Below, one piece after another: positions 8,101-8,489 of a DNA stretch of 8,489 bases; positions within the stretch are counted from its first letter, which is position 1, and each line of letters starts with the position of its first letter. The position numbers and the translations under genes are program-made. The stretch lies in contig JAAFHH010000029.1 of the NCBI GenBank assembly GCA_013297545.1, positions 5,389 through 13,877 of the forward strand. The letters run 5' to 3'. Below the pieces are notes generated by a model. That model was not told the origin of the DNA. It searched no databases and worked only from the letters and a program-made list of their open reading frames with translations. Source of the DNA: Alphaproteobacteria bacterium (GTDB taxonomy: Bacteria > Pseudomonadota > Alphaproteobacteria > Elsterales > Elsteraceae).

Positions 8101-8489
8101 CGCCGGACGCTGGCGGCCCGGTGGTTACGGTTGGCGGCGCACCGGACATCGGCTCGATTGGTGGCACCGTTACGAACGACGGCATGGTGGTCACAACCAC
8201 GGTTGCAACCGGTGTCTCGACAGTAGTCGTGCCCGTGGTCCCGCCCACCCGGCAGGAAAAGATCGGCGATGGCGCGGTGGCGGACATTCCGCTGCTGACC
8301 CAGAACAACGAGGTGCTGGCGTTTGTGGGCGTGCCGACCGGCATTGGCGTGACGGTGGTGGGGGATGTCACCTCCACCCAAAACGGCTTGATCCCGGCGA
8401 TCAAGGCGCGCACGGGCGACGTGAACCAAGCCGCCGATCAGATCGATATGACGGGCGCTGGTAGCACTTTCCTGCAGGATATCGGGGCG
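2124..8489 (+). CDS. Giant DUF4347 / tandem Ig-like repeat surface protein, partial (3' end off window)
   Basis: The frame is open for 2122 codons and reaches the window edge without a stop. In order: a low-complexity Ala-rich start (1-57) without a Sec signal peptide; a DUF4347-like domain (about 58-207); an AT-rich cysteine-containing module (about 223-318); 15 tandem Ig-like domains of 110-114 residues (319-1998); and a non-repetitive segment (1999 onward). Eleven Ig-like units share a pattern PTV...YK.GD.....WNN..GGDNN...FGGG....W.A.Y...DNAGN, and four resemble the SbsA Ig-like (Big_5) family, with STPADxATGV and an 'SENVAAGTGNI' core. In known proteins DUF4347 sits at the N terminus of very large, often type I-secreted adhesins with Ig-like or cadherin-like repeats; by analogy this is probably a cell-surface or secreted adhesin. 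No RTX nonapeptides (GGxGxD) occur in the visible part, and the secretion signal would be beyond the edge. It is probably co-expressed with the TIGR03032-like gene 2 bases upstream. Outside residues 223-318 the codon use is uniformly GC-rich. Confidence 0.92.
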   Translation, partial: MAAPLDLDARAGLTFDHEAAAAWFGPQAAPDVIAVAAPAASVAAIEVAGPLPVAAPREVVIIDAGVSDYRTLIAGIDPTVEVIILPAGGDGVANLAAALASLGGPVDRLHLVSHGGTGWLQLGDVALGQGQLADHAAALATIGAAIRPGGDVVLYGCSVAAGSTGVMFLGALDQALGDVDIAASDNRTGPARLGGDWVLEYRNGDVDLVLPFSVAGLQYIDHCLGCTKINKTGSLYYGIYASNGFASNGSEYGWKGYVIKESSGVNSVAVQITYDQPGGQTLAIGKVYQWNSPTQGSFTTWADYATFVSSTAFCGSATPTVTDGNISITSTGSGTAGAYKIGSTVTAKWNNTAGGDNNSGITGVTFDFSAFGGGGAVAGTESSKSWTASYTLVSGSIDATSKNVSVTATNSSGSKTQADSTNLTVDNIAPTVTVARINHTGATGTGSAYKIGDTVSVAWNNTAGGDNNTDTITSVSMDLSAFGGGSSVAATNSSGTWTATYTIVAGSIDGINKNAIVSVTDNAGNVTTVTDTDNKTVDNIAPTVSVGNITHTGGTGTGGAYKIGDTVTVTWNNTAGGDNNTDTISSVSMDLSAFGGGSSVAATNSSGNWTATYTVIAGAISTTNLNAVVSVTDNAGNVKTVTDTDNKTLDNIAPTLASTTPVDNATGVAIGANSVITLSETVAAGTGNITLHKASDNSVVFTVAATDGIVSYSGSSVTINWASDLAFSTEYYVKVPSGAFVDARGNPFAGITSTTAYSFTTLAAPVPTVTDGNISITSTGSGTAGAYKIGSTVDAKWNNTAGGDNNAGITGVTFDFSAFGGGSAVAGTNSSGNWTASYTLAAGSVDAVNKNVSVTATDANGSKTQADSTNLTVDNIAPTVTAGKIALSGASGTAGAYKIGDTVTATWNNTAGGDNNTDTISAVTMNLTPFGGGAAVTATNSSGNWSATFVVAAGAIDATNLNASVSATDNAGNVTTTSGTTNTTLDNVAPTLTAGNMTVTGGTATGGGFKIGDVVTAKWTNAGGDNNADTISTVTANFADFGGGTAVGATDAAGIWTATYTIVAGAINATGLNVKMTATDNAGNATTTTDDSNVGLDNVVPTKTASTPADDATGVLIGANTVLTFSENVAAGTGNIILYKSDNTVIETLAANSAKITYATNTATIDWSADLLYSTGYYVKVDAGAIVDAKGNSFAGIATATALNFTSEAAPPGPTVTDPFISVAGTATGTAGTYKTGDTITATWDNSAGGQNQAGVTQVKMDFSQFGGGTAVAATLDAGTGKWNASYTLVAGTIDQTGRNVSVNAFNATGNTTAADTTNLSVDVQAPTVTAGKISLAGATGTSSTFKTGDTVTASWNNTAGGDNNGDITGVTVNLSAFGGGTAVVATNSSGTWSATYTLTAGTLDATNLNVTVAATDNAGYVTTTTGTNNALADNQAPTVTAGKIALSGATGTGGAFKIGDVVTAKWTNTGGDGNADIASATVNFTAFGGGAAVTATDTAGVWSATYTIAAGTIEAGTLNVKVTAVDNAGLSTTTTDDDNAYVDAKAPTKTASTPADDAVGVLIGANTVLTFSENVAAGTGNIILYKSDNTVIETLAANSAKITYATNTAMIDWSADLLYETFYYVKVDAGAIVDAKGNSYAGITNTTDLSFKTQNTPPGPTVTDPNISVTGTASGTAGTYKTGDTITAIWNNSAAGDNQTGVTQVKMDFSQFGGGAAVAATLDAGTGKWSASYTLVAGTIDQTGRNVSVNAFNATGNTTTADTTNLSVDVQAPTVTTGKLALSGATGTGGAYKIGDTITFAWDNTGAGDNNGDITSATVNLSAFGGGTAVALTNTANSWGATLVVAAGTIESANLNPTITVTDNAGYTKTLAGVNNVTLDAKAPTLQTSAPANSGTSGLLDHLVLTFAETVAKGTGNLELRLKTGDVLVEALAVTDAKVTVTGSTATIDWANPLIEDSLYYVTIPATAFKDARGNAYAGITTTTGLAFKADTPDAGGPVVTVGGAPDIGSIGGTVTNDGMVVTTTVATGVSTVVVPVVPPTRQEKIGDGAVADIPLLTQNNEVLAFVGVPTGIGVTVVGDVTSTQNGLIPAIKARTGDVNQAADQIDMTGAGSTFLQDIGA
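2295..2744 (+). other. DUF4347-like domain of the giant protein
   Basis: Residues 58-207 follow the DUF4347 order: a hydrophobic strand ending in Asp (EVVIID, 58-63), a helix with 'LIAGI', a 'VEVIILP' strand, then 'LHLVSHGG' with His114, 'LQLGDVAL', and 'DVVLYGCSVAAG' with Cys157, closing with 'DIAASDNRTG' and 'GGDWVLEYRNGDVD'. The family has no assigned activity that I can state with certainty. A hydrophobic strand followed by His-Gly and a second hydrophobic strand followed by Cys is also how clan CD cysteine peptidases (caspase, gingipain, CPD) display their catalytic pair, so a self-processing or peptidase role is possible. That last step is inference. Confidence 0.8.
2790..3077 (+). other. 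AT-rich unique module inside the giant gene
   Basis: Between the DUF4347 domain and the first repeat, base composition drops sharply: counted by eye, 2821-3060 is about 43 percent GC, against about 72 percent in a nearby stretch (2401-2460). The frame is kept. The module (about residues 223-318) contains Cys223, Cys226 and Cys314, uses codons such as AAA, ATA and TCA that are rare in the rest of the gene, and is rich in Tyr, Trp, Ser and Asn ('LYYGIY', 'EYGWKGY', 'VYQW', 'FTTWADY'). I do not recognise a family. The aromatic content would suit a ligand-binding domain, but that is a guess. Confidence 0.7.
3078..4421 (+). repeat. Ig-like super-repeat 1 (alpha-beta-beta-B), 1344 bp
   Basis: Four tandem Ig-like domains: alpha 3078-3410, beta 3411-3746, beta 3747-4082, B 4083-4421. 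The alpha unit opens with PTVTDGNISIT, the betas with PTVTVARINHTG and PTVSVGNITHTG, and the B unit with PTLASTTPVDNATGV. The two betas are close to each other, especially around 'SMDLSAFGGGSSVAATNSSG'. The A-type units end in a DN(I)A linker ahead of the next PT. The B unit resembles Big_5/SbsA Ig-like domains. Confidence 0.9.
4422..5762 (+). repeat. Ig-like super-repeat 2 (alpha-beta-beta-B), 1341 bp
   Basis: Units: alpha 4422-4754, beta 4755-5090, beta 5091-5423, B 5424-5762. This alpha differs from the alpha of super-repeat 1 at 14 of 111 residues by my alignment and keeps the same ending, 'KTQADSTNLTVDNIA'. The B unit opens with PTKTASTPADDATGV and is the near twin of the B unit at 6765. 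The junction to the next alpha carries a short Pro-rich linker, 'AAPPG'. Confidence 0.9.
5763..7103 (+). repeat. Ig-like super-repeat 3 (alpha-beta-beta-B), 1341 bp
   Basis: Units: alpha 5763-6101, beta 6102-6434, beta 6435-6764, B 6765-7103. The alpha is of a second subtype (PTVTDPFISVAGTATG, with 'MDFSQFGGG' and 'TIDQTGRNVSVNAFNATG') shared with super-repeat 4. The B unit is 92/97 identical at the protein level to the B unit at 5424 over its first 97 codons. Confidence 0.9.
7104..8117 (+). repeat. Ig-like super-repeat 4, one unit short (alpha-beta-B), 1014 bp
   Basis: Units: alpha 7104-7442, beta 7443-7775, B 7776-8117. The alpha matches the one at 5763 at 102 of 113 residues, exactly 1341 bp away. 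Only one beta unit is present instead of two, and its parts resemble both betas of super-repeat 3. The B unit is the most divergent of the four (opens PTLQTSAPANSGTSG) and closes the array. Confidence 0.88.
8118..8489 (+). other. Non-repetitive segment after the Ig-like array
   Basis: Residues 1999-2122 (to the edge) no longer follow the Ig-like pattern. A Thr/Val-rich stretch ('TTTVATGVSTVVVPVVPP') leads into a mixed segment with 'GDGAVADIPLLT', 'FVGVPTGIGVTVVGD' and 'GDVNQAADQIDMTGAG'. This may be the start of a C-terminal functional or export domain. I do not recognise it, and it is cut by the window end. Confidence 0.6.

Noticed and set aside
3078..8117. CRISPR array or non-coding satellite repeat
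   Set aside because: The repeats are over 300 bp, contiguous without spacers, diverged at silent sites and kept in one reading frame, so they are protein domain repeats.

Overview
The window looks like chromosomal DNA of a GC-rich proteobacterium. The best guess is an alphaproteobacterium of the Rhodospirillales type, because the chemoreceptor fragment carries the 'EVKNLSxQTAKAT' wording common in that class. This assignment is inference from sequence flavour only.

Layout. Positions 1-317 (minus strand) hold the N-terminal part of a short chemoreceptor-like (MCP) signalling protein that runs off the left edge. A spacer of about 145 bases follows, with a strong 13-bp inverted repeat and a plausible promoter. 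Next is a complete tRNA-Lys (anticodon UUU, CCA encoded) at 462-537. A leader of about 330 bases with no convincing gene carries a small perfect palindrome. Two plus-strand genes follow, separated by only 2 bases: an uncharacterised TIGR03032/DUF4915-like protein (868-2121), and a giant repetitive protein that starts at 2124 with a strong ribosome binding site and is still open at the right edge (at least 2122 residues).

The giant protein is a mosaic. It has an N-terminal DUF4347 domain (about residues 58-207), then an AT-rich, cysteine-containing module (about residues 223-318) that looks foreign to the rest of the gene, then 15 tandem Ig-like domains. These fall into three sequence classes (alpha, beta, and B, which resembles Big_5/SbsA Ig-like). 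They are arranged strictly as alpha-beta-beta-B three times and then alpha-beta-B, a higher-order repeat with a period of about 1341 bp whose last copy lacks one unit. A non-repetitive segment begins at 8118. No Sec signal peptide is visible. The architecture fits a very large surface or secreted adhesin-like protein, possibly exported by a type I system, but the C-terminal end that would show this lies outside the window.

The two plus-strand genes are probably co-transcribed and translationally coupled, so the TIGR03032 protein may act with the giant protein. That partnership is the most interesting hypothesis here, but it rests on gene position alone.
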